Shown: positions 42,900 to 52,535, counted from the first letter of the stretch. The stretch is DNA of 64,000 bases from Chitinophaga sp. H8 (GCF_040567655.1 NZ_JBEXAC010000002.1:1-64000), one strand, 5' to 3'. Numbers and translations are program-made. Notes: a model not told the origin generated them from the sequence alone.

Positions 42900-43721
42900 A
42901 TGAAAAGAGGTCTTTTTTTTGCCGCTATCCTGTTCGTGATGCAGGCATGCTTTAGTCCCGCATTATATGCGCAAAGATCCGCACATACAGGTGTAGCGGC
43001 CTGGTCTTTCCGGCTCTTCCCGCTGGAAGTAGCGTTATTGAAAGCAGACAGCACCGGTGTAAAATATATAGAAGCGTTTGGAGGCCAGCTATTGGAAAAG
43101 GGGGGAAGTACCTTCTCTCCTGCTATGCCGGACGACAGTATTCAATGGCTCAAAAACCAACTGTTGCAGCGAAAGTTGCAGATGCGTTCGGCATACCTTC
43201 CCGCTCCCACTACCAAAGAAGCATGGGAACAGGCGTTCCGGTTTGCCCACGCATTGGGTCTCTCCTATATTACCACCGAACCGCAGCCGGAACATTTTGA
43301 CTTATTAAACAAGCTTGGTACACAGTATCAGATAAAAATTGCGCTGCATAATCACCCCAGAGGCAGCAGCCGTTTCTGGCATCCTGATTCGGTACTGGCA
43401 GCACTGAAAGGCAGGCCACAACTGGGTGTATGTGCAGATGTGGGACATTGGGCCCGAAGTGGCATTAACATCGTAACGGCACTCCGGCAATTAAAAGGGC
43501 ACATCATTGCGCTGCACATCAAAGACATTGACACCTTCGATAAAACCGATGCTGCGGATGTTCCTTTAGGCACCGGCGTGATAGACTTCCGCGCCATCTG
43601 CCACGAAATGAAACAACAGCAATTCAGTGGTTACTATATTATCGAAAGAGAAGGCAACTGGCATAACAATGTGCCGGAGATAAAAGCAGCAGTAAAACTA
43701 TTCAATGATATAAGCAGGTAA
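42900..43721 (+). CDS. Secreted sugar phosphate isomerase/epimerase-like protein
   Basis: A 273-residue TIM-barrel protein of the same superfamily as the gene at 40300 but exported: signal peptide 1-24 (ending ALYAQ). Family landmarks are GVAAWSFRLFPLEVAL, YIEAFGGQLLEKGG, IALHNHPRGSSRFW, GVCADVGHWARSG, IIALHIKDIDTFDK and YYIIERE. A 3-keto-glycoside or inosose-type substrate is possible, because such exported isomerases often accompany ThuA proteins. Exact activity is unknown. The AraC gene is convergent, 18 bases past its stop. Confidence 0.85.
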   Translation: MKRGLFFAAILFVMQACFSPALYAQRSAHTGVAAWSFRLFPLEVALLKADSTGVKYIEAFGGQLLEKGGSTFSPAMPDDSIQWLKNQLLQRKLQMRSAYLPAPTTKEAWEQAFRFAHALGLSYITTEPQPEHFDLLNKLGTQYQIKIALHNHPRGSSRFWHPDSVLAALKGRPQLGVCADVGHWARSGINIVTALRQLKGHIIALHIKDIDTFDKTDAADVPLGTGVIDFRAICHEMKQQQFSGYYIIEREGNWHNNVPEIKAAVKLFNDISR

Positions 43722-43739
43722 TTTCCTGCTATATTAAAA

Positions 43740-44660
43740 CTACCAGGACGGATACAGCGTACCTGGTTTTAAGACAAGCCCTTTATTGATACTGATCTTG
43801 TATTGATAAGGGGTTTTGCCGTTATAATCTTTAAACACTTTGCAAAAATGCGAAGTAGAGATATAGCCGCAGGCATGCGCAACGTCTGTGATCCCTCCGC
43901 GATCTTCCAGAAGCAGTTTCTTTGCATATTCCATCCGCAGCTCTTCCAGATAATGGGAGAAACTCTTTTTAGTGCGGCTTTTAAAATACCGGCAAAAAGA
44001 TTGTTTTTTCATGCAAGCCACCGCCGCAATTTCTTTCAGGGAAATGTGCTGGTGCAGATGCTCCTTGATATACTTGATGACGGTAATTAACCGGTCCGAA
44101 TCTGCGGTTTCCAATTGATCCACATGGTTGTCCACGATGTACGACGTTTCACTGGAAACAGAGATCAGGTGCAGTATCCGCAGTAATCCCTCTACTTTTT
44201 CAAACCCGGTCTGGGTCGAGAGCCTGATGAGTTGCTCCGCAATTACCTTCCTGGTTTCTCCCAAAATACGGATGCCTCTTGATGCCTGATTGATCATTTC
44301 CCGGATACTGTCATACTCCCGGATATATTTGAATGCATCCCCGAATAATTTCGGATTCAGGTAAGTAACAATCGCCTTTGATTCCAGCGGCGAATGCGCT
44401 TCATAAAAAGCCGGGGCACTTAGCCATATATGTGGTACATAGGAGCCGACAAATACCATATCACCGGCTTCAAATGGCTCTACTTTATTGTTGATAATAC
44501 GTTTGCCACATCCTTCTACAATGAATACCAGCTCCAGTTCCGGATGTGCATGAAAGGAAGGTTGTGCATGAAAGGGGGAAGAAAGAAAAGGCTGCTTTCT
44601 CACATCGATATAAAACAGGTCATTGATTAGCGGCGTAATTTCAGTTTGCAATAACCTCAT
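43740..44660 (-). CDS. AraC family transcriptional regulator
   Basis: A 306-residue regulator with a cupin-type N-terminal ligand domain (about 18-110, HPELELVFIVEGCGKRIINNKVEPFEAGDMVFVGSYVPH) and a C-terminal pair of HTH motifs (about 205-300). The second HTH has GYISTSHFCKVFKDYNGKTPYQYK. It is divergent from the 3-hydroxybutyrate operon at 45036-50120; divergent AraC genes usually control their neighbour. Candidate binding sites are at 44863-44890. The isomerase gene at 42900 is convergent with it and is less likely to be its main target. Confidence 0.93.
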   Translation of the reverse strand: MRLLQTEITPLINDLFYIDVRKQPFLSSPFHAQPSFHAHPELELVFIVEGCGKRIINNKVEPFEAGDMVFVGSYVPHIWLSAPAFYEAHSPLESKAIVTYLNPKLFGDAFKYIREYDSIREMINQASRGIRILGETRKVIAEQLIRLSTQTGFEKVEGLLRILHLISVSSETSYIVDNHVDQLETADSDRLITVIKYIKEHLHQHISLKEIAAVACMKKQSFCRYFKSRTKKSFSHYLEELRMEYAKKLLLEDRGGITDVAHACGYISTSHFCKVFKDYNGKTPYQYKISINKGLVLKPGTLYPSW

Positions 44661-45035
44661 GGTGATATGTATTTTGTTACCCGTTATAACTTCACATAAA
44701 ATACAGCGGTTGACCAGATCTTAAACTTTGGTTGATAGGTTACCCCCCGTTTTAGCATGCCTTTCGCAGGATGTATACACGTTTCCAGTGAAGATATAGG
44801 TTTTTGCCCATTTTGCATAATGGATTTTACTGGTCATGGATGCCTCCGGCATCCCTTAAAAAGGTTAACCGCAAGGCATACTTGGTTAACAGCAGGATAC
44901 TTTAACCCAAAAGGATTGCTTTTCTTTACCATAACAAAATTCCCATTTGAAATTCATAACAGCGCAGTGCATGGTTAGGTAACGGTTATTATGAAACATG
45001 GCGCCTGATTTATATCACACCCTTACAATAATTTT
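44661..45035. promoter_or_regulatory. Divergent control region between araC-type gene and 3-hydroxybutyrate operon
   Basis: 375 bases without a credible gene; the open frame at 44757-44978 has no family resemblance. GGTTAAC-n-GCA occurs at 44863-44873 and 44884-44894, 21 bp apart in the same orientation. GGTTACC appears at 44739 and GGTTA twice more near 44972-44988. No TAnnTTTG promoter stands out; an activator-dependent promoter could explain that. Confidence 0.5.
44863..44894. promoter_or_regulatory. Direct repeats spaced 21 bp, candidate AraC-type operator
   Basis: GGTTAACCGCA (44863-44873) and GGTTAACAGCA (44884-44894) differ at one base and lie two helical turns apart in direct orientation. 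That is the geometry of AraC-family half-sites. Confidence 0.5.
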
Positions 45036-45596
45036 ATGCTGATGAAGAAAACATTTTTACGCCCGCTTTTAGCCACAGTTGCTGCCGCCCTGATCTTTTC
45101 GTGTCAGCAGCCAGCTCCGGGGGCAGATGAAAAAAGTAAAGATACCGGCACAACGGTTCAGGAAGACACTGCAATTACAGACCAGACGGTATCACCTGAT
45201 GAAAAAAATGTTATTCGCCTGTTGGCAGAAAAGGGTAAAGCCAAAGGACCAGCCATCAAATATATGCCTGAATGGAAGGCGTTTGGGTGGTTTACTGCCA
45301 AAGACACGATAGTATGGGATGTAAACGTATTGAAAGCCGGGAACTATACAGTACAGATGGAATGGTCTGTTGATGATGCGGAAGCTGGTAAATCATATGT
45401 ACTGACAGCTGGTGGGGCGTCTTTGAAAGGTGTGGTAGGAAAGTCCGGTTCCTGGGAAACATATGTCTTAAAACCTATTGGCCGTATTGAACTGAAAGCA
45501 GGCCGGCAGGAAATCGTATTCAGGCCGGATGCTGATTTCTCCAAAGGTGCGCTCCTTGACCTACGGGAGCTGCAACTAACACCGGAAAATGAATAA
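45036..45596 (+). CDS. Lipoprotein with carbohydrate-binding-like C-terminal domain
   Basis: Function unknown. The 186-residue protein has a lipobox (LIFSCQQP, Cys near 25). A polar linker (about 30-60) is followed by a beta-rich domain (about 75-186): GWFTAKDTIVWDVNVLKAGNYTVQMEWSVDDAEAGKSYVLT ... YVLKPIGRIELKAGRQEIVFRP. This resembles the CBM6/35-like or PKD-like modules that bind glycans. The second ATG at 45042 is also possible as start. It is first in the operon that leads to ScoAB, so its link to 3-hydroxybutyrate use is unexplained. The next gene's ATG overlaps this gene's end. Confidence 0.75.
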   Translation: MLMKKTFLRPLLATVAAALIFSCQQPAPGADEKSKDTGTTVQEDTAITDQTVSPDEKNVIRLLAEKGKAKGPAIKYMPEWKAFGWFTAKDTIVWDVNVLKAGNYTVQMEWSVDDAEAGKSYVLTAGGASLKGVVGKSGSWETYVLKPIGRIELKAGRQEIVFRPDADFSKGALLDLRELQLTPENE

Positions 45597-46539
45597 ACTA
45601 CCCATTATGGAAAAACTGACGATCATAGGATGCGGCACTATGGGCCATTCTATTGCGCTCAATGCTGCCTGTGCCGGTATTTCCGTAAAGGTGGCGGGGA
45701 TGGATGAGGCAGAGATTGGCCGTGCAAAAGCAGGAATAGCGGCCAAACTGGATGTATTGGTACAACATGGGGTACTGACGGCAACAGCATTGCCGGAAAT
45801 ACAGGAAAGGATTTTTTTCAGTACGCAATTGACTGAAGTAGTGAAAGACAGCACATTTGTTATTGAAGCAGTCCCTGAATCACTTGCCCTGAAGCAATCG
45901 TTGTTCTGCCAGCTGGAAAACCTTTGCGCAGCTGATACCATACTGGCCAGCAATACCTCCGGGCTCAGTGCTTCACAGATCGCTGAACACTTACAACACC
46001 AGGACCGCTTTATTATTACCCATTTCTGGAATCCTGCGCATCTGGTGCCTTTAGTGGAGCTATGCTGCCTGCCGGCAACCACCCCGGAAGTGCTGAAAAG
46101 GACCAATACCTTGTTGGCACAAATGGGTAAAAAAACCATCCACATAAAAAAAGAAATACCAGGATTTGTGGGTAACCGGCTGCAATACGCCCTACTCCGG
46201 GAAGCACAGCACTTACTGGAAGCAGGTGTGGCAAGCAAGGAAGATATTGACGCTGCAGTAACTTTTGGCCTGGGCAGACGCCTTCCCGTAACCGGGCCGC
46301 TGCTTTCGGCCGATATGGGCGGGCTGGATGTTTTTGCCGCTATCAGTAATTACCTGTTTCCATCACTGAGTAATGCCAGTTGTACGTCGTCCATGCTGGA
46401 GCAATTAGTGCAGGAAGGAAAGCTGGGCAGCAAATCAGGAGCAGGTTATTATGAATGGCCGGATGCCGTGCAAACAGCCATCAATACACAACGGGAAACC
46501 GTGTTGATACATTTTCTGAAACAGGATAAAGACCGTTGA
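45589..46539 (+). CDS. 3-hydroxyacyl-CoA dehydrogenase family NAD-binding protein
   Basis: An NAD-dependent 3-hydroxyacyl-CoA or hydroxyacid dehydrogenase. The Rossmann motif GCGTMG lies near the start (IIGCGTMGHSIALNA). Other marks are VIEAVPESLALK, the NTSGLS stretch and the catalytic THFWNPAHLVPLVE. It has one dehydrogenase unit of 316 residues and no enoyl-CoA hydratase fusion. The start at 45589 overlaps the previous gene; 45607 (MEKLTIIG) is a second candidate. In this operon it may act on 3-hydroxybutyryl-CoA or a carnitine-like substrate. The exact substrate is inference. Confidence 0.88.
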   Translation: MNKLPIMEKLTIIGCGTMGHSIALNAACAGISVKVAGMDEAEIGRAKAGIAAKLDVLVQHGVLTATALPEIQERIFFSTQLTEVVKDSTFVIEAVPESLALKQSLFCQLENLCAADTILASNTSGLSASQIAEHLQHQDRFIITHFWNPAHLVPLVELCCLPATTPEVLKRTNTLLAQMGKKTIHIKKEIPGFVGNRLQYALLREAQHLLEAGVASKEDIDAAVTFGLGRRLPVTGPLLSADMGGLDVFAAISNYLFPSLSNASCTSSMLEQLVQEGKLGSKSGAGYYEWPDAVQTAINTQRETVLIHFLKQDKDR

Positions 46540-46558
46540 GCCTTTACAATGCTACGTT

Positions 46559-47950
46559 ATGGACATTCTGATTATTTTGCTGGCGCTCTTCTTTTTAATG
46601 TTTGTAGCCTATCGGGGGTTCAGCGTTATATTATTTGCACCGGTAGCGGCATTGCTGGCGGTATTGTTAACGGAACCTGATCTTGTACCCGTTTTTTTCT
46701 CCGGCATATTTATGGAAAAAACAGCAGGGTTTATCAAACTGTATTTCCCCGTATTTCTGCTGGGCGCAATTTTCGGAAAGCTGATCGAAATATCTGGTTC
46801 GGCCAGGGCTATTGCCATAGCCATTATTAACATTATCGGCAAACAGCGGGCAATGTTTGCCATTGTGCTGGTGGGTGCAGTACTAACATATGGAGGCGTT
46901 TCCCTATTCGTAGTTGCCTTTGCGTTATATCCTTTTGCGGTGGAGCTGTTCAAGGCGGCTGATATTCCTAAAAGGCTTATTCCCGGCACTATTGCGCTGG
47001 GAGCATTTACCTTCACGATGGATGCCCTACCTGGCACGCCCCAGATTCAGAACATCATCCCAACTACTTTTTTTCATACCGACACCTGGGCTGCACCTAT
47101 GCTCGGCCTTTGCGGAAGTATCCTCATATTCGTTTCCGGCATGTGTTACCTTGAGTTCCGGAGAAAACGTGCACTGGCAGCCGGCGAGGGATATGGAAAA
47201 CACAATAGTGATGCTGCTGTACACCAGGACGAAGGAATGCCGCATCCGCTCATAGCAATTCTTCCTTTAATACTCGTAGGTATCTGCAATAAGGTGTTCT
47301 CTGGTCTGATTGTACAACACTATGGAGAATCATTCGACTTTACCACCATTGGTATTCCTAATGTATCACCATTAGAGATCTCCAAATATAGCGCAGTATG
47401 GGCAGTGGAGGCTGGGCTCGGTATAGGTATTATTACTGTATTAGCAACCAGCTTCAATCGGGTCCGGCATCAGTTTAAATCCGGGGTGCAGTTGTCTGTT
47501 GGCGGGGCATTGCTGGCTACCCTGAACACGGCCTCCGAATATGGATTTGGCAGCGTTATTGCCGCATTGCCAGGATTTGCCAGGGTCCATAGCAACCTGG
47601 GAGGGGCAATCAAAGATCCGTTGATCAATGAGGCTGTTACCACTACAACCCTGGCGGGTATTACCGGATCTGCTTCTGGAGGCCTGAGCATTGCGCTGGC
47701 CACCATGGGAGATACCTATATTAAACAGGCGGCCGAAGCAGGTATCAGCCCGGAGGTGATGCATCGTGTGGCTGCTATGGCCAGCGGCGGTATGGATACA
47801 CTGCCACATAACGGGGCTGTGATCACCTTACTGGCCATTACCGGGCTCACACACAAGCAATCTTATATCGATATCTTCGTCATGACATTAATTAAAACGG
47901 CTACCGTTTTCCTCATTATCTTACTATACTATCTGACAGGTATCATTTAA
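46559..47950 (+). CDS. GntP family permease
   Basis: A 463-residue membrane permease with about 12 hydrophobic segments. Family landmarks are VLTYGGVSLFVVAFALYPFAVELF and SGGMDTLPHNGAVITLLAITGLTHKQSY near the C-terminus. GntP members carry gluconate and related hydroxyacids; the B. subtilis YxjC relative is linked to 3-hydroxybutyrate. Here it sits directly before 3-hydroxybutyrate dehydrogenase and ScoAB, which fits import of that acid. The substrate assignment rests on gene order. Confidence 0.9.
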   Translation: MDILIILLALFFLMFVAYRGFSVILFAPVAALLAVLLTEPDLVPVFFSGIFMEKTAGFIKLYFPVFLLGAIFGKLIEISGSARAIAIAIINIIGKQRAMFAIVLVGAVLTYGGVSLFVVAFALYPFAVELFKAADIPKRLIPGTIALGAFTFTMDALPGTPQIQNIIPTTFFHTDTWAAPMLGLCGSILIFVSGMCYLEFRRKRALAAGEGYGKHNSDAAVHQDEGMPHPLIAILPLILVGICNKVFSGLIVQHYGESFDFTTIGIPNVSPLEISKYSAVWAVEAGLGIGIITVLATSFNRVRHQFKSGVQLSVGGALLATLNTASEYGFGSVIAALPGFARVHSNLGGAIKDPLINEAVTTTTLAGITGSASGGLSIALATMGDTYIKQAAEAGISPEVMHRVAAMASGGMDTLPHNGAVITLLAITGLTHKQSYIDIFVMTLIKTATVFLIILLYYLTGII

Positions 47951-47962
47951 CAGTTATTGCGT

Positions 47963-48736
47963 ATGCGTACAAGAACAGTATTAATCACAGGCAGCACCAG
48001 CGGAATAGGGTTGGGCATTGCCCATGCTTTTGCCGCAAAGGGATATAATATTCTTTTCAACGGGGTAGAGAAAAACGGCGGGGAAATAGCTGCCGGTGTT
48101 GCAGAACGCTATCAGATCCGGCACCTCTTTTCCGGTGCCGATGCACGTTCCCCTCAGGCACTGCGGGAAATGGTACAGCAATGTGTGGCTACTTTCGGCT
48201 CGGTGGATGTACTGGTGAATAACGCAGGTATCCAGCATGTTAGTCCTGTGGAAGACTTTCCTGATGACAAATGGGATGATATCATCGCTATTAATCTTTC
48301 CGCTGCATTTCATCTGGCCAAGGCTGTCTGGCCGGTGATGAAAAGCCAGCAGTTCGGGCGTATCATCAACATTGCATCTATTCACGGTTTATTCGCATCT
48401 GCATTTAAGTCCGCCTATGTGGCCGCCAAACACGGAATTGTTGGGCTTACCAAAACACTTGCACTGGAAGGAGCCCCATTCAACATTACTTGCAACGCCA
48501 TCTGTCCTGGATATGTGCATACCCCATTGGTGGAAAAACAGGTGCAAGACCAGGCCAGGGCACACAATATGTCTGAAGAACGAGTTATGACCGAAGTTTT
48601 TCTGGCTAAACAGGCAGTAAAGTCCTTTATACCCATGGAAACAGTATGTGCGATGGTGATGTTGCTGGCGGAAGACGAACCAGGAACAATCACAGGTACC
48701 GCTCTCCCGCTTGACGGCGGCTGGTCTGCCCAGTAA
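47963..48736 (+). CDS. 3-hydroxybutyrate dehydrogenase (SDR family)
   Basis: An NAD-dependent short-chain dehydrogenase, converting (R)-3-hydroxybutyrate to acetoacetate. The cofactor motif is TGSTSGIG (9-16), followed by NNAGI (87-91). The catalytic triad is S139, Y152 and K156 in [22 protein letters not shown]. The C-terminal substrate loop reads [27 protein letters not shown], characteristic of 3-hydroxybutyrate dehydrogenases. The ATG at 47963 is used in place of a TTG at 47957. It lies 12 bases after the permease stop and 19 before scoA. Confidence 0.93.
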   Translation: MRTRTVLITGSTSGIGLGIAHAFAAKGYNILFNGVEKNGGEIAAGVAERYQIRHLFSGADARSPQALREMVQQCVATFGSVDVLVNNAGIQHVSPVEDFPDDKWDDIIAINLSAAFHLAKAVWPVMKSQQFGRIINIASIHGLFASAFKSAYVAAKHGIVGLTKTLALEGAPFNITCNAICPGYVHTPLVEKQVQDQARAHNMSEERVMTEVFLAKQAVKSFIPMETVCAMVMLLAEDEPGTITGTALPLDGGWSAQ

Positions 48737-48755
48737 TGAATTAAATCAAAACAGG

Positions 48756-49454
48756 ATGATTAATAAAGTAGTGATGAATGCAGATGCAGCTGTTGAAGAC
48801 ATCTGCGATGGTGCCACGGTGCTGCTGGGAGGCTTCGGACTTTGCGGCATTCCCGAAAATTGCATAGCGGCACTGATTAAAAAGAAGGTGCAGGGGTTGA
48901 CCTGCATTTCCAATAACGCTGGGGTAGATGGTTTTGGCATTGGCATGTTACTGGCCAACCGGCAGGTAAAGAAGATGATCGCTTCCTATGTAGGTGAGAA
49001 CGCGGAGTTTGAAAGGCAACTGTTGACGGGAGAACTTGAGGTAGAACTGATCCCACAGGGAACACTCGCCACCCGCTGCCTGGCAGCCGGATATGGGATG
49101 CCGGCAGTATTCACACCCGCTGGTGTAGGTACAGAGGTAGAAGCTGGAAAGGAAGTAAGGGTTTTCAAAGGAAAAGCGTATTTACTGGAAGAAGCATTTG
49201 ATGCGGATTTTGCTATCGTAAAAGCATGGAAAGGTGATACGGCTGGTAATCTTGTATTCCGTGCAACAGCCAGAAATTTCAATCCCCTGATGGCGATGGC
49301 TGGCAAGATCACTATCGCGGAAGTAGAACACCTGGTGGAGGCTGGCGAGCTGGATCCGGATGAAGTGCATACTCCAGGTATTTATGTTCATCGGGTTTTT
49401 AAGGGAGCGAAGTACGAAAAAAGGATTGAACAGCGAACAACAAGAAATAAATAA
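48756..49454 (+). CDS. scoA: Succinyl-CoA:3-ketoacid CoA transferase subunit A
   Basis: The alpha subunit of the enzyme that activates acetoacetate with succinyl-CoA. It has the family [11 protein letters not shown] (25-35), [13 protein letters not shown] and [20 protein letters not shown] blocks. The 232-residue length is right for the alpha chain. The ATG at 48756 (MINKVV) follows the dehydrogenase stop; an upstream in-frame start at 48711 would overlap that gene and is not used. It is paired with scoB 6 bases downstream. Confidence 0.95.
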   Translation: MINKVVMNADAAVEDICDGATVLLGGFGLCGIPENCIAALIKKKVQGLTCISNNAGVDGFGIGMLLANRQVKKMIASYVGENAEFERQLLTGELEVELIPQGTLATRCLAAGYGMPAVFTPAGVGTEVEAGKEVRVFKGKAYLLEEAFDADFAIVKAWKGDTAGNLVFRATARNFNPLMAMAGKITIAEVEHLVEAGELDPDEVHTPGIYVHRVFKGAKYEKRIEQRTTRNK

Positions 49455-49460
49455 TGCCTT

Positions 49461-50120
49461 ATGATCGATAAAAATGGTATTGCACGGCGGATAGCAAAAG
49501 AAATAAAGGACAATTCTTATGTCAACCTGGGAATTGGAATACCAACGCTCGTTGCAAATTATATTCCGGAAGGCTTACGGGTGGTGCTCCAATCGGAGAA
49601 TGGCCTGCTGGGTATGGGTCCCTTCCCACTTGAAGGGACAGAAGATGCTGACCTTATTAACGCTGGCAAACAAACGGTTACTGTATTGCCGGGGTCTGCC
49701 ATATTTGATTCTGCGATGAGTTTCGGAATGATACGGGCACAAAAGGTAGACCTTACCATCCTGGGGGCAATGGAAGTGTCTGAAAACGGAGATATTGCTA
49801 ACTGGAAAATACCCGGGAAAATGGTGAAGGGTATGGGAGGCGCAATGGACCTCGTAGCATCCGCCAGGAATATTATTGTAGCCATGCAGCACACTAACAA
49901 ACATGGTGAAAGCAAGTTGCTGCCGGTCTGCACACTGCCGCTTACCGGAGTTCGCTGCGTCAGGAAGATTGTGACTGAAATGGCGGTGATTGATGTGCTG
50001 CCCGAAGGCGGGTTTCGCCTGATAGAAAGAGCACCAGGTGTTTCAGTGGAGGCAATCATCGCTGCTACTGCCGGACGGCTGGTGGTAGAAGGCGTGATTC
50101 CGGAAATGGATCTTTCCTAA
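49461..50120 (+). CDS. scoB: Succinyl-CoA:3-ketoacid CoA transferase subunit B
   Basis: The beta subunit, carrying the catalytic glutamate E46 in [12 protein letters not shown]. Also typical are [17 protein letters not shown] and [24 protein letters not shown]. Length 219. It completes acetoacetate activation to acetoacetyl-CoA. It is last in the operon. A thiolase to split acetoacetyl-CoA is not in the window, so that step must be encoded elsewhere. Confidence 0.95.
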   Translation: MIDKNGIARRIAKEIKDNSYVNLGIGIPTLVANYIPEGLRVVLQSENGLLGMGPFPLEGTEDADLINAGKQTVTVLPGSAIFDSAMSFGMIRAQKVDLTILGAMEVSENGDIANWKIPGKMVKGMGGAMDLVASARNIIVAMQHTNKHGESKLLPVCTLPLTGVRCVRKIVTEMAVIDVLPEGGFRLIERAPGVSVEAIIAATAGRLVVEGVIPEMDLS

Positions 50121-50184
50121 TATTGCCTGATTCAGGAACGATATACAGTATGCGGTACCGTTAGTACCTTTATGCCCATGAAAG

Positions 50185-50574
50185 TTACCCTTCATATCTA
50201 TGAAATTCTGTAACCGTCAAAAAATATCCGTCAGGGTCACGAAATGAAAATTCTTTTCTCAAAGAGTTTTCATTTAAGTGAATGTCCTCTTCTATTACAC
50301 AGCCTGCTTCAATGGCATTTTGATAGATATTAATCATATTGTCTGTTCTGAAATAAAGCAATAGCCCATTTCCCGGTGTTATAGTTGGATTTGTCATTGT
50401 TGGATGGTTATGCTCTCCCCATTTGTGCAGGCAAAGCATAATTTCATTATCGGCAGAAACTAAAACTGAAAAATTATCACCACCATGACTGTTTGTAAAC
50501 CCAAATATTCTTTGATACCAATTTGCACTGGCTTCAACATCTTTTACTGCAATTATGGGATCTAATCTTGTCAT
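50185..50574 (-). CDS. VOC family (glyoxalase/bleomycin-resistance type) protein
   Basis: A 129-residue single VOC-domain protein: MTRLDPIIAVKDVEASANWYQRIFGF at the start, and FRDPDGYFLTVTEF at the end. The fold pairs beta-alpha-beta modules around a metal site. Members are lyases, dioxygenases or drug-binding proteins; this one cannot be narrowed down. It is convergent with scoB and has no clear operon partner. The spacer to the next gene, 50575-50831, is A/T-rich and shows no further gene. Confidence 0.88.
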   Translation of the reverse strand: MTRLDPIIAVKDVEASANWYQRIFGFTNSHGGDNFSVLVSADNEIMLCLHKWGEHNHPTMTNPTITPGNGLLLYFRTDNMINIYQNAIEAGCVIEEDIHLNENSLRKEFSFRDPDGYFLTVTEFHRYEG

Positions 50575-50831
50575 GGTTCATTGAAGTTATTTGCGAATAT
50601 TCTGTCTGTGCATAGTATTCTTGTACAATGACGAACACTTATAAATATACACAACCTCCCAAATAATCATGATGTTTTTTTTTGCAAAGTACAATTCAAA
50701 GATGATTAAATTAGAATCGCTTGTATCCCATGCTGCGCACAAAACATGAAATATTCTCTTTACCGCCAGTCCCTCATTTAATGGAGATGAAATGTAATTA
50801 GGATTATAATAATAGCAGTTGAAATTAACTG

Positions 50832-52535
50832 GTGTATAATGAAAAAAATGAACCTTTTAAACGCAGTGCTTTTTTTTTGCCCCTGAGTGTTTCAGCGTAC
50901 AATTATGGTGAACATAAGGCAATAGGTGATCAGGCATTTATTAAATTCATCTCTTCACTTCCACAAAGTGGTAATGCCATCCTATTTCAATCTTTACTGG
51001 ATTTTAGAGCAAACAGCGAAAACGGTGTTTATGATTTTCCAATGTCTCTTAACGACCGGCAACGGCGTATTTCTTATGGAGCATTAAACGGCCTGAGCGG
51101 AGATCATGTAAGTGATCCTTATGCGCTTATCGGATTACTTTCTGACAGCAGTTCCTTCCTTCAAAAGATCATCGCCCTACACAATGAATATATTGCTATG
51201 GGCTATACCGCTGCTCCGGATGGTAAGCTGGTTAAACTTGATTTAGGTTATGCCCTGCTGGCGGTAAAAAACCTTTCTCATTTTTATCAGTATGGTAAAT
51301 CTTTTCAAGATCAGTTGCGCTTTTTTGATAAAGACTTCATCCGTCAATGCCAGTCCACAGAATTGGCGAATGCAGCATTTAACCAACTGAATAAAACCAA
51401 TGCTATCAATATGTATGTAACTCTTCATTTGGTGGCAATGGATTTGGCTGCTAAAGGCGGAAGACTTAAAGACGATCCGGAACAGGCAAAGGCTTTATTG
51501 AAACTGGCGCTGCTATTTAACAGTTTTGCCGACCACTTTTTAGAAGATGCTTTTTCTGCAGGCCACCTGGTAGTAAAAAGAACCGTTGTGTCGTCAGTAG
51601 TGAATAACAAATCCTTACATGACTTTTATTCGGCAAATGGTACCGTGGTCGTGAACAAAAAAGGTGAAATCTGGAAAGCTCACGGAGATGGAACATTTAG
51701 CGACCCCGGATTCGCTCAGGAATCAGTGAGGGTAATAGCGGCAGTTAGATTGTCATTAACCGATTTGTGGACGGCTTTTGAAAATAGCGCTTCCCCACAG
51801 CCAGCAACTGGCTTTCTATCACGCATTCCTGAGGAAAAAAAGCTCCAGGCCAATTACCTGATAGATCATATTCCATGTCTTCAGCTGGTTCCCATTCCCT
51901 ATAATTCTGATCTGTCTTCATTATTTGAAAATGCTTCAATGGTCACTGATTCCATGAGAAAAGCAGCTCAGATTTTACCTTACCGTAATTTTATAAAAAG
52001 CAGGGTCGGGAATTCAGTGGTTGTAGGGATAAACGGACCTTCCTTTTCTACTGAAAATTATTATCGTTCTTTTGAATTAAGGGTTAATGCCGGATCAATT
52101 TCAAACCGGTATACTTTTAATTCCAGGGGAGGAAAAAAGGGAGTATGGGATAACTGGAATGGATACACAATAGTTTACAGCTGGGGAGAGATGGGGCCTT
52201 ACATAGATGAGTTTCACAAAAAGCCAACCCAGCAGTTCAGGGTAGGAATCAGGAGTAATTTTGATTACTGGATAAGCGATAAAAAATTCATCGGAGTTTA
52301 TGGATATACTGAAGGAGGTATCCAGTATGGTAACGAAAACACATCATTGATATTTGTTCCTTCCATAGGGCTGCAGCTTGGATCTCTCCTGAACATTAAC
52401 TATTACAATATGCCCGGATGGCTACGATTACCAGCCCAGTACCTGCTTCCGCTCAAGTTCAGACAAGGGGTTGTCTTAACGGTGAAACATGCTCCTAAGT
52501 ATTTTTACAGCTTTGAAATGGATTTTGTCTTGTAA
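50832..52535 (+). pseudogene. Phospholipase C-like outer-membrane protein with signal peptide out of frame at a T9 tract
   Basis: The downstream frame (to 52535) encodes over 550 residues. A helical N-terminal part has HKAIG, GLSGDHVSDP, NLSHFYQ and FADHFLEDAFSAGHL, spaced like zinc ligands of the zinc-dependent phospholipase C/S1-P1 fold. A beta-strand-rich C-terminus (about 400-567) suggests an outer-membrane barrel. The only start in that frame is a GTG at 50832, giving no signal peptide. In the next frame an ATG at 50839 reads MKKMNLLNAVLFF, an excellent signal peptide, but stops at 50884. Ten T instead of nine at 50870-50878 would join it to LPLSVSAYNYG. This is a frameshift, phase-variable switch or sequence error. 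Confidence 0.72.
50870..50878 (+). repeat. Homopolymer T9 tract at the signal-peptide frame junction
   Basis: Nine T, flanked by C and G. Adding one T restores a continuous reading frame from the ATG at 50839; nine T gives a stop at 50884. The tract lies inside the hydrophobic core of the signal peptide. Confidence 0.85.

Noticed and set aside
44757..44978. A 73-residue frame in the AraC divergent region
   Set aside because: It covers the direct-repeat operator candidate and has no homology I can recognise.
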